NCBI RefSeq assembly: GCF_026342735.1
Contig: NZ_JAPEMM010000001.1
Coordinates: 2,418,001-2,482,000 of the forward strand
Origin: Streptomyces sp. NBC_00193
GTDB lineage: Bacteria > Actinomycetota > Actinomycetes > Streptomycetales > Streptomycetaceae
Reading direction: 5' to 3'
Length of the DNA: 64,000 nucleotides
A program made the translations under genes and the position numbers. This document shows positions 26,382 to 36,368 of the stretch, piece after piece (the first letter of the stretch is position 1; each line of letters starts with the position of its first letter). The notes below the pieces were generated by a model. It was not told where the DNA came from. It worked only from the letters and a program-made list of their open reading frames with translations, and made no database searches.

Positions 26382-27052
26382 CTGCTGCCCCGATCAAGGT
26401 GATGATCGCCGACGACCAGATGATGGTCCGCCAGGGCTTCACCGTGCTCCTCGACGCCCAGCCCGACATCGAGGTCGTCGGTCAGGCCGTCGACGGAGCC
26501 GAGGCCGTGGCGAAGGTCGCCGAGCTGGTTCCGGACGTGGTGCTGATGGACATCCGGATGCCCGGGATGGGCGGTATCGAGGCCACCTCCCTCATCACCG
26601 GCGTCCCGGGCTCCGCGGTGAAGGTGCTGGTGCTGACCACCTTCGACCTCGACGAGTACGTGTACGAGGCGCTGCGCGCGGGCGCCTCGGGCTTCCTCCT
26701 CAAGGACGCCTCCGCCGATCAGCTGGCGGAGGCGGTCCGCGTGATCGCGGCCGGCGAAGCGCTCCTCGCTCCGAACATCACGAAGCGGCTGATCACCGAG
26801 TTCTCCCGGCTGGGGGCTCCGAGGGCGCCGTCGAAGGCGCGGATCGACGAGCTGACGGAGCGGGAGACGGAGGTCCTGTCGCTGGTCGCCCAGGGCATGT
26901 CGAACGCGGAGATCGCCGAGCACCTGATCCTCGCCGAGCAGACGGTCAAGACGCACGTGGGCCGGATCCTCGTGAAGCTGGGTCTGCGGGACCGCACGCA
27001 GGCCGCGGTGTTCGCGTACGAGACGGGTCTGATCCGTCCGACGGGCTACTGA
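26378..27052 (+). CDS. NarL/LuxR family response regulator
   Basis: A 224-residue regulator. The receiver domain has the acidic pair in MIADDQMMVRQGF, phospho-acceptor Asp58 in VVLMDIRMPGMGG and the conserved LVLTTFDLDEYVYEALRAGASGFLLKDAS. The C-terminal LuxR-type helix-turn-helix is ELTERETEVLSLVAQGMSNAEIAEHLILAEQTVKTHVGRILVKLGLRDR. It is coupled by ATGA overlap to its histidine kinase. The next two-component pair is a close paralogue. Confidence 0.93.
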   Translation: MTAAPIKVMIADDQMMVRQGFTVLLDAQPDIEVVGQAVDGAEAVAKVAELVPDVVLMDIRMPGMGGIEATSLITGVPGSAVKVLVLTTFDLDEYVYEALRAGASGFLLKDASADQLAEAVRVIAAGEALLAPNITKRLITEFSRLGAPRAPSKARIDELTERETEVLSLVAQGMSNAEIAEHLILAEQTVKTHVGRILVKLGLRDRTQAAVFAYETGLIRPTGY

Positions 27053-27141
27053 AGCGGCCCGGGTAGTACTTGAGGGGGACCCCGGGAAATCCCCTTCAGC
27101 GGCGACGCGGACCAGGCCGGGGCCCACCTACCGTGGGGAGC

Positions 27142-28467
27142 ATGACCGAGACGACCCCCGGGGCGACCCCCCGGACCCCAGAGATCCGGCTGGCTTCGGG
27201 CTTCATCCAGAGCCTGCGCGAAGCTCTGATCACCGACGCCTTCGCCTACCGTCCCCTGCTCCCGATGCGCACGGACGGGCCGCTGACCCGGCGGCTCCCG
27301 AAGCGGATACGGACCGAGGCCGCGCACCTGCCGCATGCGGTCGTCTGCGTGGTGGCGTTCCTCGTGGTGGTCTTCACCTCGATCACCACCGGCCTGCCCC
27401 AGGCCGCTTCCCTGGTGATGGGGCTGCTCGCGGCCACCCCGATCGTGATGACGCTGGTGCGTCCGCTGGGGGCGTTCTGGGCCGCGGTGGCGGTCACCCT
27501 GATCTTCTCGGTCGTCAGCGGCTCCGATCCCAACTGGCCCTGGATCCCCGCCACCTTCTTCTCGTACCTCGCGACGGTGACCCTGGTGGGGATGCGGACC
27601 ACTCCCCGGACGGCCGGCTGGATGTGGGTGATCACACTGGCGATCGGCATCGGGACGTCCGTCGTGCTCGGTCACGGTCAGACCATCAACGTCGGCCCGA
27701 TGGCCTTCGCCTCGGCGATCGCCCTGCTGGCGGTGAGCATCCGCAATATCCGCAAGCAGGCGGAGCAGGAGGTCACCGCGCAGCAGGAGGTCACCGCCGT
27801 CGAGCGGGACCGGCGCACGCTGCTGGAGGAGCGGACCACGATCGCGCGGGAGCTCCACGACGTGGTCGCCCACCACATGTCGGTGGTGGCCATCCAGGCG
27901 GAGGCCGCGCCCTACCGGGTGAAGAATCCGCCGCCGGAGCTGGAGGCCGCGTTCGTCACCATCCGGGAGAACGCGGTGGCGGCCCTGACCGAGCTGCGCC
28001 GGGTGCTGGGCGTCGTCCGCTCCGCGGACTACGAGGCGCCGGACGCCCCGCAGCCGACGCTGGCCTCGCTGGACGGGCTGTTGGCCAATGTGCGGGAGGC
28101 CGGGCTGAGCGTGGACAAGACCGTGACGGGTGCGGTGCGCGAACTGCCTCCGGGCGTCGAGCTGTCGGCCTACCGGATCATCCAGGAGGCCCTGAGCAAC
28201 ACCCTGCGGCACGCGCCGGGCGCCGGAGCCGCGGTCGAGGTCTCGTACGTGCTGGGCGGGCTGGGCCTGCGCATCGTCAACGAGGCGGGCACCGGGGACG
28301 TGCGGCCCTCTCCGGGGGCGGGGCAGGGGGTGACCGGGATGCGCGAGCGGGTGGCCATGCTGGAAGGCGAGATGACCGCCGGGGAGCTGGCCTCCGGGGG
28401 GTTCGAGGTGGCGGTGTTCATACCCGTGGCCGGCAGCCGTCCTGACCTGGCGAAGGATCCGGCGTGA
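27142..28467 (+). CDS. second sensor histidine kinase (paralogue)
   Basis: A 441-residue kinase of the same DesK-like class. Helices lie between residues ~66 and 200 with almost no external loops. The phospho-acceptor is His239 in ARELHDVVAHHMSVVAIQ and the N box is IIQEALSNTLRHAPGA. It shares with the upstream kinase the catalytic core and the layout but has an unrelated N-terminal 60 residues. ATG 27142 follows GTGGGGAG closely. It is coupled by GTGA to the response regulator that follows, 89 bases after the first pair. Confidence 0.9.
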   Translation: MTETTPGATPRTPEIRLASGFIQSLREALITDAFAYRPLLPMRTDGPLTRRLPKRIRTEAAHLPHAVVCVVAFLVVVFTSITTGLPQAASLVMGLLAATPIVMTLVRPLGAFWAAVAVTLIFSVVSGSDPNWPWIPATFFSYLATVTLVGMRTTPRTAGWMWVITLAIGIGTSVVLGHGQTINVGPMAFASAIALLAVSIRNIRKQAEQEVTAQQEVTAVERDRRTLLEERTTIARELHDVVAHHMSVVAIQAEAAPYRVKNPPPELEAAFVTIRENAVAALTELRRVLGVVRSADYEAPDAPQPTLASLDGLLANVREAGLSVDKTVTGAVRELPPGVELSAYRIIQEALSNTLRHAPGAGAAVEVSYVLGGLGLRIVNEAGTGDVRPSPGAGQGVTGMRERVAMLEGEMTAGELASGGFEVAVFIPVAGSRPDLAKDPA

Positions 28468-29123
28468 CGATCAGAGTGCTCATCGTCGACGACCAGATGA
28501 TGGTCCGTGAGGGTTTCTCCGTCCTGCTGAACGCGATGGACGGCATCGAAGTGGCCGGGGAGGCGGTGAACGGGCGGGAGGCCATCGCCCAGGTGGCGGC
28601 GCTGAAGCCGGATGTGGTGCTGATGGACATCCGGATGCCGGAGATGAACGGCCTGGAGGCGACACGGGAGATCGTGGCCGCCGACACGGACGCGAAGGTG
28701 CTGGTCCTGACGACCTTCGACCTCGACGAGTACGTGTACCAGGCGCTGCGGGCCGGTGCGTCCGGGTTCCTCCTCAAGGACGCCTCGGCCCGTCAACTGG
28801 CCGATGGGGTGCGGGTGGTGGCCGCCGGTGAGGCGCTGCTGGCACCTTCCGTGACCAAGCGGCTGATCACGGAGTTCTCGAAGCTGTCGGAGACCCGGTC
28901 GCAGGTGGGCTCGGCGGCGGTGACGGAGCTGACGGAGCGGGAGACCGAGGTGCTGGTGCTGATCGCCCAGGGGTTGTCCAACGCGGAGATAGCGGACCGG
29001 CTGATCATCGCCGAGTCCACCATCAAGACGCACGTGAGCCGGATCCTGGTCAAGCTGGGATTGCGGGACCGCACGCAGGCGGCGGTGTTCGCGTACGAGA
29101 CCCGGCTGGTGACCCCCGCTTAG
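28464..29123 (+). CDS. second NarL/LuxR family response regulator (paralogue)
   Basis: A 219-residue response regulator with phospho-acceptor Asp55 in VVLMDIRMPEMNG and the LuxR-type DNA-binding segment ELTERETEVLVLIAQGLSNAEIADRLIIAESTIKTHVSRILVKLGLRDR. It is highly similar over its length to the regulator at 26378-27052, and their recognition helices differ only slightly, so overlapping target sites are likely. The transcription unit ends at the 38-base palindrome downstream. Confidence 0.93.
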   Translation: MTIRVLIVDDQMMVREGFSVLLNAMDGIEVAGEAVNGREAIAQVAALKPDVVLMDIRMPEMNGLEATREIVAADTDAKVLVLTTFDLDEYVYQALRAGASGFLLKDASARQLADGVRVVAAGEALLAPSVTKRLITEFSKLSETRSQVGSAAVTELTERETEVLVLIAQGLSNAEIADRLIIAESTIKTHVSRILVKLGLRDRTQAAVFAYETRLVTPA

Positions 29124-29128
29124 GCCGC

Positions 29129-29166
29129 TCCGAAAAGTTGTCCACAGCTGTGGACAACTTTTCGGA
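29129..29166. repeat. 38-bp perfect palindrome containing two inverted DnaA boxes
   Basis: The 19-base arms meet with no spacer. At the centre two boxes, TTGTCCACA (29138-29146) and its reverse complement (29149-29157), are separated by GC. TTGTCCACA is the preferred Streptomyces DnaA box. The site lies between two convergent genes, so it may also act as a bidirectional terminator when transcribed. Confidence 0.85.
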
Positions 29167-29193
29167 CGGGCATGGATCAAGGAGTGCCGGGGC

Positions 29194-30780
29194 TCAGGCC
29201 GCCAGGTCCCGGCGGCGCAGGGCGGTCAGGGCAGCGGCCAGCAGAGCCGCCGCCAGTGCGGTCAGCGTCAGCAGAGGAGCCCAGGTCAGGGCCTCGGAGC
29301 CGGGTATCCGGGGCAGGTGGGCGAAGGGGGACAGGTCGAGGACCGCCCGGGGGAGGTTCAGCGCGGGGCCGATCCAGCCGAGGGCCAGCGCAGCCCCGGC
29401 CACCGCCCAGCCGGCCGACGCGTAGCCGGGGACCGCGCCGTACAGGAGGGCCGCGACGGCCCCGATCACCCATACTGCGGGGAGCTGCGCGAGAGCGCCC
29501 CCGACGGTCTGCGCGAGACCCGCGCCATGGCCGATGCCCAGGCCGAGCCCGCCCAGCAGCAGGATCAGCGCCGAGCCGCCGAAGGCGACGGCCAGATGAC
29601 CGGCGGCCCAGCGCAGGCGGCCGACGGCGTGCGCGAGTACGGGCTCCGCGCGCTGCCCCGACTCCTCGGCGCCCAGGCGCAGTACCGCCGACACGATGAA
29701 GAGGGCGGCCACCAGCCCGAGCATTCCGGCCATCGTCGCCAGGAAGGCGTCGGTGAGGCCCGCCGCTCCGCCCGCGCCGCCCATCCGCTCGATGATCTCC
29801 CGGGTCTTGGCGTTGTCGCCGACCAGCTCGCCGGCCCCGTCCGCCATGCCCCCGAACACCACGCCGGCCAGCAGGAATCCGAGGCTCCAGCCGAGCAGCC
29901 CGCCCCGCTGCAGCCGCCATGCCAGCGCCCCGGCACTGCCGAGCCGCCCCTCGGCCGGGCCCGGGCGGACCGCCAGGAAGCTCATGCCGAGGTCGCGGCG
30001 ACCGGCGAGCAGATAGGCCGCGGCCGTCTGGACGGTGAAGGCTGCGGCGAACAGGGCGAGCACCCACCAGCGTTCGGCCGCGAAGGCCCGTAGGTGCTCC
30101 AGCCAGCCCAGCGGTGAGATCCAGGTCAGCGCCGACGAACCGTCCGCGGAGCCCGCGTCGCCCGCGGCGCGCAGGACGAAGGCCGCGCCGAGCAAGGCCC
30201 CGGCGAGCCCCTTGGCGAGCCGCGCGCCCTCGGTGAGCTGCGCCGTGACGGCGGCCGCCGAAGCGAACAGCATCCCGGTGGCGCCGATGCCGAGCCCGAG
30301 GGCGAGTGCTCCGCCCGCGCCCCGCCCGGCGAGGCCGGCCGTGACGAGGAGGGTGACCAGGGCGTTGGCGGCGAGGGCCGCCAGCAGGCCCGCCGTCAGG
30401 GGTGCCCGGCGCCCCACCATCGCCGCCGACAACAGCTCCTGACGGCCCGTCTCCTCTTCCTCGCGGGTGTGCCGGATCACGATGAACAGGCTCATGACCC
30501 CGGCGAGCAGCCCGGCGAAGACCCCGCCCCGCCAGGCGGTCAGCGCGCCGATCGAGTCGCCGAAGGCGGGTCCGTAGAGGGCGCGGAGCGAGCCGTTCGC
30601 GCTCATGGTGGAGAGCAGGCGGGCCCGTTCGGCCGGCGTTTCGTACACCGATGCGAGGGAGGCGGGCAGGCTGAGCAGCAGGCCGGCCACGGCCAGGATC
30701 CAGACCGGCATCATGACCCGGTCGCGGCGCAGGGCGAGGCGCAGCAGGGCTCCGGTCCCGGCCAGTTGACGGTGCTTCAT
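29194..30780 (-). CDS. ABC transporter permease (exporter type)
   Basis: A 528-residue permease with about twelve hydrophobic segments, in two halves each starting with a helix and a large loop (residues ~20-260 and ~310-520). It matches the tetronasin/DrrB-like exporter permeases of actinomycetes, with the [22 protein letters not shown] cytosolic loop and a second-half [21 protein letters not shown] counterpart. The start ATG overlaps the ATPase gene stop (ATGA). Together they form an exporter, probably for a drug or hydrophobic compound, under the divergent GbsR/MarR-like regulator. Confidence 0.88.
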   Translation of the reverse strand: MKHRQLAGTGALLRLALRRDRVMMPVWILAVAGLLLSLPASLASVYETPAERARLLSTMSANGSLRALYGPAFGDSIGALTAWRGGVFAGLLAGVMSLFIVIRHTREEEETGRQELLSAAMVGRRAPLTAGLLAALAANALVTLLVTAGLAGRGAGGALALGLGIGATGMLFASAAAVTAQLTEGARLAKGLAGALLGAAFVLRAAGDAGSADGSSALTWISPLGWLEHLRAFAAERWWVLALFAAAFTVQTAAAYLLAGRRDLGMSFLAVRPGPAEGRLGSAGALAWRLQRGGLLGWSLGFLLAGVVFGGMADGAGELVGDNAKTREIIERMGGAGGAAGLTDAFLATMAGMLGLVAALFIVSAVLRLGAEESGQRAEPVLAHAVGRLRWAAGHLAVAFGGSALILLLGGLGLGIGHGAGLAQTVGGALAQLPAVWVIGAVAALLYGAVPGYASAGWAVAGAALALGWIGPALNLPRAVLDLSPFAHLPRIPGSEALTWAPLLTLTALAAALLAAALTALRRRDLAA

Positions 30781-31718
30781 CGCAGCGCCTCCGTCTCCTC
30801 GGCCCGGGCGTAGTGCCGTAGGAAGAGCTCTTCGAGGGTCGGCGGGGTCGCCGTCAGGGACCGCACCCCCGAGGCGGCCAGCGACCGCAGTACGGCGTCC
30901 AGCTTGTCCGTGTCGGCCTGGAGCCGGATCTTCTGCCCCTGCACCTGCACGTCGTGGACGCCCGGCAGGTGCGCGAGCCCGTTGGGCGGGGCGGCGAGCT
31001 CGGCGCTGATCGACGTACGGGTCAGGTGGCGCAGTTCGGCGAGGCTGCCGGTCTCGACCGTACGGCCCTTGCGGATGATGCTGACCCGGTCGCAGAGGGC
31101 TTCGACCTCGCTGAGGACGTGCGAGCTGAGCAGGATGGTGCGGCCGGCGGCCCGGGCCTCGCAGACGCAGCTCCGGAAGACCTCCTCCATCAGCGGGTCG
31201 AGGCCGGAGGTGGGCTCGTCGAGGATGAGCAGCTCCACGTCGGCGGCGAAGGCGGCGACGAGGGCGACCTTCTGCCGGTTGCCCTTGGAGTACGTACGCC
31301 CCTTCTTGGTCGGGTCGAGTTCGAACCGCTCGATCAGCTCGGCGCGGCGCGCCCGGTCGAGGCCGCCTCCGCCCGCGCGGCCGCCACGGCTGCCTTGTCC
31401 GCCGCGCAGGCGCCCGTAGAGGTCGATGACCTCGCCGCCCGAGAGGTTGCGCCAGAGGGTGACGTCGCCGGGGACGTAGGCGATGCGTCGGTGCAGCTCG
31501 ACGGCATCGGCCCAGGGATCGCCGCCGAGCAGTTCGACGCCGCCGGAGTCGGCGCGCAGCAGGCCGAGCAGGACCCGGATCGTGGTGGACTTGCCGGCGC
31601 CGTTGGGACCGAGGAATCCGTGCACCTCGCCGGTGGCGACCGCGAGGTCGAGGCCGTCCAGTGCGCGGGTGCGACCGAACGCCTTGTGGAGTCCGGCGGC
31701 GTTGATTGCCTTCGTCAT
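30777..31718 (-). CDS. ABC transporter ATP-binding protein
   Basis: A 313-residue ATPase of the DrrA class. Walker A is [10 protein letters not shown], the signature region [15 protein letters not shown] departs from LSGGQ, and Walker B is [18 protein letters not shown] Gly/Arg-rich insert ([14 protein letters not shown]) sits before the signature. The C-terminal ~80 residues are the regulatory domain of such exporters. It is translationally coupled to the permease. The start lies 20 bases from the operator palindrome shared with the divergent regulator. Confidence 0.93.
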   Translation of the reverse strand: MTKAINAAGLHKAFGRTRALDGLDLAVATGEVHGFLGPNGAGKSTTIRVLLGLLRADSGGVELLGGDPWADAVELHRRIAYVPGDVTLWRNLSGGEVIDLYGRLRGGQGSRGGRAGGGGLDRARRAELIERFELDPTKKGRTYSKGNRQKVALVAAFAADVELLILDEPTSGLDPLMEEVFRSCVCEARAAGRTILLSSHVLSEVEALCDRVSIIRKGRTVETGSLAELRHLTRTSISAELAAPPNGLAHLPGVHDVQVQGQKIRLQADTDKLDAVLRSLAASGVRSLTATPPTLEELFLRHYARAEETEALR

Positions 31719-31738
31719 GTTTCCGAACGTACGCTGCT

Positions 31739-31754
31739 TTCACAATTTTGTGAA
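31739..31754. promoter_or_regulatory. palindromic operator between the ABC exporter and its regulator
   Basis: TTCACAA, TT and TTGTGAA form a dyad in the 63-base divergent gap. It is strikingly AT-rich for this genome. Position and symmetry suggest the binding site of the GbsR/MarR-like regulator, repressing both directions. Confidence 0.65.
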
Positions 31755-31781
31755 GGTCGGGAATCACGTAAAGTCGGGAGG

Positions 31782-32315
31782 GTGGCGAACGACGTGAACG
31801 ACGACGTGATGAACGATGCGGAGCCCCGGGACCGGCGAGGCCTCCGGGACGACGAAGCGGTCTCACGCTTCGTCGAGCGGTTCGCCGCGCAGCTGACCGA
31901 GGCGGGGATGCAGCGGATGGCGGCGCGCGTCTTCGCCCAGCTGCTCGCGAGCGACGGCGGCGCGATGACCTCGGCGGAACTGGGCGAGGCGCTCCGGATC
32001 AGCCCCGCGGCGGTATCCGGAGCCGTCTCCTACCTGTCCCAGGTCAACATGGTCAGCCGGGAGCGCGAGCCGGGTTCGCGGCGCGATCGCTACGTGCTGC
32101 ACAACGATCTCTGGTACGAGACCTTCACCCGCCGGGACCAGATCCTGACCCACTGGGAGAAGACCCTGCGCGACGGCGCGGCCAGTCTCGGCCCCGACTC
32201 CCCCGCGGGCACCCGGATCGCCGAGACGGCGGCGTTCTTCGAGTTCATGCAGGCGGAGCTCCTGGGCCTGATGGACCGCTGGCGCACCCACCGCGCCACC
32301 CTGAACCTGCCGTAG
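31782..32315 (+). CDS. GbsR/MarR-like transcriptional regulator
   Basis: A roughly 177-residue regulator. After a charged N terminus it has FVERFAAQLTEAGMQRMAARVFAQLLASDGGAMTSAELGEALRISPAAVSGAVSYLSQVNMVSREREPGSRRDRYVL, a GbsR-type winged helix. A C-terminal helical stretch (FFEFMQAELLGLMDRWRTH) is probably for dimerisation. GTG 31782 is directly next to GGGAGG, so GTG 31794 or ATG 31809 could be the true start. It is divergent from the exporter genes and very likely their repressor. Confidence 0.85.
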   Translation: MANDVNDDVMNDAEPRDRRGLRDDEAVSRFVERFAAQLTEAGMQRMAARVFAQLLASDGGAMTSAELGEALRISPAAVSGAVSYLSQVNMVSREREPGSRRDRYVLHNDLWYETFTRRDQILTHWEKTLRDGAASLGPDSPAGTRIAETAAFFEFMQAELLGLMDRWRTHRATLNLP

Positions 32316-32458
32316 CCCCCGTCCGGCACCGGCACCGGCAGCGCCACCGGCCGCGGCTCCGTGGCGGCCGGCGGAGCCTCCGCCTAGCGTGGCCCGGGGG
32401 TCTCCGACCCGGCCCGGGCCGGAGGAACACCGGACTCCGGACTCAGGAGCAGAACCTC

Positions 32459-33157
32459 ATGGCCGACACGCCCGCCCGCACCCCCGCCATCGTCCTCGTC
32501 CACGGCTTCTGGGGCGGCGCCGCCCACTGGGCCAAGGTCATCGGCGAGCTCCACCGCCGCGGGTACACGGACCTGCACGCCGTCGAGAATCCGCTGACCT
32601 CCCTCGCCGACGACGCCGAGCGGACCCGCAAGATGGTCCGGCAGATCGACGGGCCGGTGCTGCTCGTAGGCCACTCGTACGGCGGAGCCGTCATCACCGA
32701 GGCCGGCGACCTGCCCAACGTCACCGGACTGGTCTACGTCGCCGCCTTCGCCCCCGACGCGGGCGAGAGCCCCGGCGGGATCACCCAGGAGAAGCCGCCC
32801 GCGGCGGTCGAGAACATCGCGCCCGACTCCGACGGCTACCTATGGGTCAGGCAGGACAAGTTCCACGAGAGCTTCGCCCAGGACCTCACCCCCGAGGAAG
32901 CCCTGGTCATGGCCGTGACCCAGAAGGCTCCCCTCGCCTCCACCTTCGGCGACGCCGTCACCGCGCCCGCCTGGCGCGCGAAGCCGTCCTGGTACCAGGT
33001 CTCCACCGCCGACCGCATGATCCACCCCGACAACGAGCGGCGCATGGCCGCCCGCATGAACCCCCGCAAGACCGTCGAGCTCGACGCGAGCCACGCCTCC
33101 CTCGCCTCCCTCCCCGGCCCGGTCTGCGACCTCATCGAGGCGGCCGCCTCCGCCTGA
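32459..33157 (+). CDS. alpha/beta hydrolase
   Basis: A 232-residue cytosolic alpha/beta hydrolase. The oxyanion region is VLVHGFWGGAAHW, the nucleophile elbow LLVGHSYGGAV, and the histidine is in LDASHASLASLPG near the end. It resembles the small hydrolases related to salicylate/pyrethroid esterases (AB_hydrolase_6). The substrate is unknown. Its last 26 bases overlap the convergent gene on the other strand. The neighbours give no pathway context. Confidence 0.85.
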   Translation: MADTPARTPAIVLVHGFWGGAAHWAKVIGELHRRGYTDLHAVENPLTSLADDAERTRKMVRQIDGPVLLVGHSYGGAVITEAGDLPNVTGLVYVAAFAPDAGESPGGITQEKPPAAVENIAPDSDGYLWVRQDKFHESFAQDLTPEEALVMAVTQKAPLASTFGDAVTAPAWRAKPSWYQVSTADRMIHPDNERRMAARMNPRKTVELDASHASLASLPGPVCDLIEAAASA

Positions 33158-33809
33158 GCGCGCCCCGCCGCCACAGGCTGCGCGCCCGGCCCAGCTCCCG
33201 GGCACGCGGGGCCCACACCACCGCCCCGGGCCCCGGGTCCCCGGCCAGCCACACGCACCGCTCCGGCGGCGGATCCGCAGCCTCCGACTCCGACGGTGAC
33301 GGCGGCAGGGCCGACTGCGGGAGGGCCGGATCGGCACGGGGCCACGCGCGCGGCGGCAGCACCCGCCGCCCCAGCGGCCCCAGGGTCAGCACCCACGGCC
33401 CGCGGCGGCCGCGGCCCCCGGAGCCGCCGCTCAGCACCAGCAGCGGTGGCAGCCCGTGCCCCCGCAGCACCCGGACGTCGTACGGGGTCCAGCGCAGCTC
33501 CGGGTCCCGCAGGGCACGGCGCACGCGCCGGACGACGTAGAGCTCCCGGACGGCGACGAGCACGGGCACGCACAGCAGCCCCAGCAGGACCCCCTGCAAG
33601 GGCGCGGGACGAGTGACCAGCGCCCCGATCAGCGCGGGCCAGCACAGCACCGGCAGCAGCAGGATCAGCAGCGCATCCTGCCGCCAGTCGCCGAGCGCCT
33701 CCCGGACGGCGGCCTCCCCGGGCGGCCCGGGGACGGGCGACCCGGGCACCGGCGGCTCAGGCACCGGCGCCTCGGACACCAGCGGCTCACCGGCCGGGTC
33801 CCCGGTCAC
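33132..33809 (-). CDS. hypothetical two-TM protein
   Basis: A 225-residue protein. A Pro/Glu/Val-repeat start (APVPEPPVPGSPVPGPPG) is followed by two adjacent transmembrane helices (LLILLLPVLCWPALIGALV and LQGVLLGLLCVPVLVAVRELYVV), then a Gly/Arg/Pro-rich cytosolic tail ending RRRRPPR. GTG 33809 has GGAAGG seven bases upstream. I recognise no functional domain. It is 56 bases downstream of the diacylglycerol-kinase-like gene on the same strand, and its 3' end overlaps the convergent hydrolase gene by 26 bases. Confidence 0.6.
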   Translation of the reverse strand: MTGDPAGEPLVSEAPVPEPPVPGSPVPGPPGEAAVREALGDWRQDALLILLLPVLCWPALIGALVTRPAPLQGVLLGLLCVPVLVAVRELYVVRRVRRALRDPELRWTPYDVRVLRGHGLPPLLVLSGGSGGRGRRGPWVLTLGPLGRRVLPPRAWPRADPALPQSALPPSPSESEAADPPPERCVWLAGDPGPGAVVWAPRARELGRARSLWRRGALRRRRPPR

Positions 33810-33865
33810 CACACGGCCTTCCCTGCTCGCACGGCGAACACGCCCAGCCCTCCCCCTCGTCAGCG

Positions 33866-34855
33866 TCAGCGCTGCAGCGGCAGTGTCAGCCCCCAGGCGC
33901 CCGGGTGCAAGGTCCACGTACGGCGCCGGACCGGGCCGGTGATGCCGACGTCCGACCGGTAGCGGAAATCCTCCCCGGACACGGTCACGGCCGAGGCCCG
34001 TACCCGCACCACCCGGCCGGAGCCGGGACCCGAGCCGGAGCCCGAGCCGGAGCCGGAAGCCGCTCCCGATCCGGAGCCGGAGCCCGACCCGGACCCCGAC
34101 CCTGATGCCGCGGCCGCCCCCGCCATCCGGACCAGCACGTCCGCCAGCCCGTCGCCCTCCCGGGCCGACACGGCGACGTCCTCGACCATCCCGTCCACGT
34201 CCGCCAGGACCACCCCGTCGGCCTCCACCCGCAGCCGGTGGCCCCCACCGGATCCGGTGGCGGCCGAAGCCCCGGCCGGCGGGCGGGCGAACGTACGGAC
34301 CAGGGAGCGGTACGCGTTCCACACCGACGGCCCGGCCGGCCGCGGCACGCCCCCGGACCCCGACCGGGGGCCGGATCCGGCCCCCACGGGCGGCGGCGGG
34401 ATGCCGATCCCGCCCAGCACCACCCCGTCGCTGTCGTCGACCAGCAGGTCCCGCATGCCGACGGCCCCGTCCAGGACCGCCCGCGCGGCCGACACGGCCG
34501 ACAGCGGCACGCCGAGCTGCAGCGCCAGGACGAGCGACCCCGCCGGCCCCACCGGAATCAGCGAAACGGCCCCCGCGGACAGCGCCCGCTCACGGTGCAG
34601 CAGCCCGACGGCCCGTACGAGTGCGCGATCGTCGCCCACGATCACCGGCTGCCGATGACCCCGGCGGGCGAGGGCCCGCGCAAACTCCTCCTGTGAGTCC
34701 GGGAGGCAAATTTTCGCCGCCGCTCCCGCTGACAACACATCTTTCGCGATTCGCACGGACTCGCCGTCAAGACGGCGGGCGACCGGGTCGACGAGCACGA
34801 GCAGGCCGCCTACCGGCGCGCCCGCATGGCTCATGGTGGGCTCTGGAGCCGACAC
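33866..34855 (-). CDS. diacylglycerol-kinase-like protein with degenerate active site
   Basis: A 329-residue protein with the outline of the DAGK catalytic domain: GLLVLVDPVARRLDG, VIVGDDRALVRAVGLLH and IPVGPAGSLVLALQLGVPL correspond to the usual start, the GGDGT loop and the PLGTGND loop. The key GGDGT is replaced by GDDRA and the PLGT motif by PVGPAG, so kinase activity is doubtful. A long (GS)n-rich segment near residue 270 interrupts the C-terminal beta domain. GTG 34855 has AAGG six bases upstream. It is divergent from purA. Confidence 0.65.
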   Translation of the reverse strand: MSAPEPTMSHAGAPVGGLLVLVDPVARRLDGESVRIAKDVLSAGAAAKICLPDSQEEFARALARRGHRQPVIVGDDRALVRAVGLLHRERALSAGAVSLIPVGPAGSLVLALQLGVPLSAVSAARAVLDGAVGMRDLLVDDSDGVVLGGIGIPPPPVGAGSGPRSGSGGVPRPAGPSVWNAYRSLVRTFARPPAGASAATGSGGGHRLRVEADGVVLADVDGMVEDVAVSAREGDGLADVLVRMAGAAAASGSGSGSGSGSGSGAASGSGSGSGSGPGSGRVVRVRASAVTVSGEDFRYRSDVGITGPVRRRTWTLHPGAWGLTLPLQR

Positions 34856-34878
34856 CTCGGTCCTTCCTCGGGTAGCAT
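34849..34878 (+). promoter_or_regulatory. candidate purA promoter
   Basis: CCGACA (34849-34854) and TAGCAT (34873-34878) each match four of six bases of the -35 and -10 consensus, with an 18-base spacer. Transcription would start just before the leader hairpin. No promoter mapping is available. Confidence 0.35.
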
Positions 34879-34889
34879 CTTTGTGCAAG

Positions 34890-34917
34890 AGGCCCTTGCG
34901 CTATTGCGCCAGGGCCT
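34890..34917. promoter_or_regulatory. strong hairpin in the purA leader
   Basis: AGGCCCTTGCGC and GCGCCAGGGCCT form a 12-pair stem with one mismatch and a four-base TATT loop, about 100 bases before the purA start and 35 bases beyond the divergent gene's start. It could be an attenuator-like or RNA-stability element. No known riboswitch is recognised. Confidence 0.5.
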
Positions 34918-34982
34918 TCGTCTATTCCGGGGTACCGGTCCGACGGCTCAGCCTGCGGTGTACATCGTCGTACGCCCCCTGA

Positions 34983-36302
<1,320 letters not shown>

Positions 36303-36322
36303 GGACGCACGTAGGAACGCAC

Positions 36323-36361
36323 GCGAGGGGCGGGGTGCCGGTACGGCGCCCCGCCCCTCGC
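36323..36361. terminator. bidirectional terminator after purA
   Basis: An 18-pair GC-rich stem (one G-U pair) with a three-base loop lies between the convergent purA and the secreted repeat protein gene. It can terminate both transcripts. Confidence 0.85.
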
Positions 36362-36368
36362 GGTGTAC

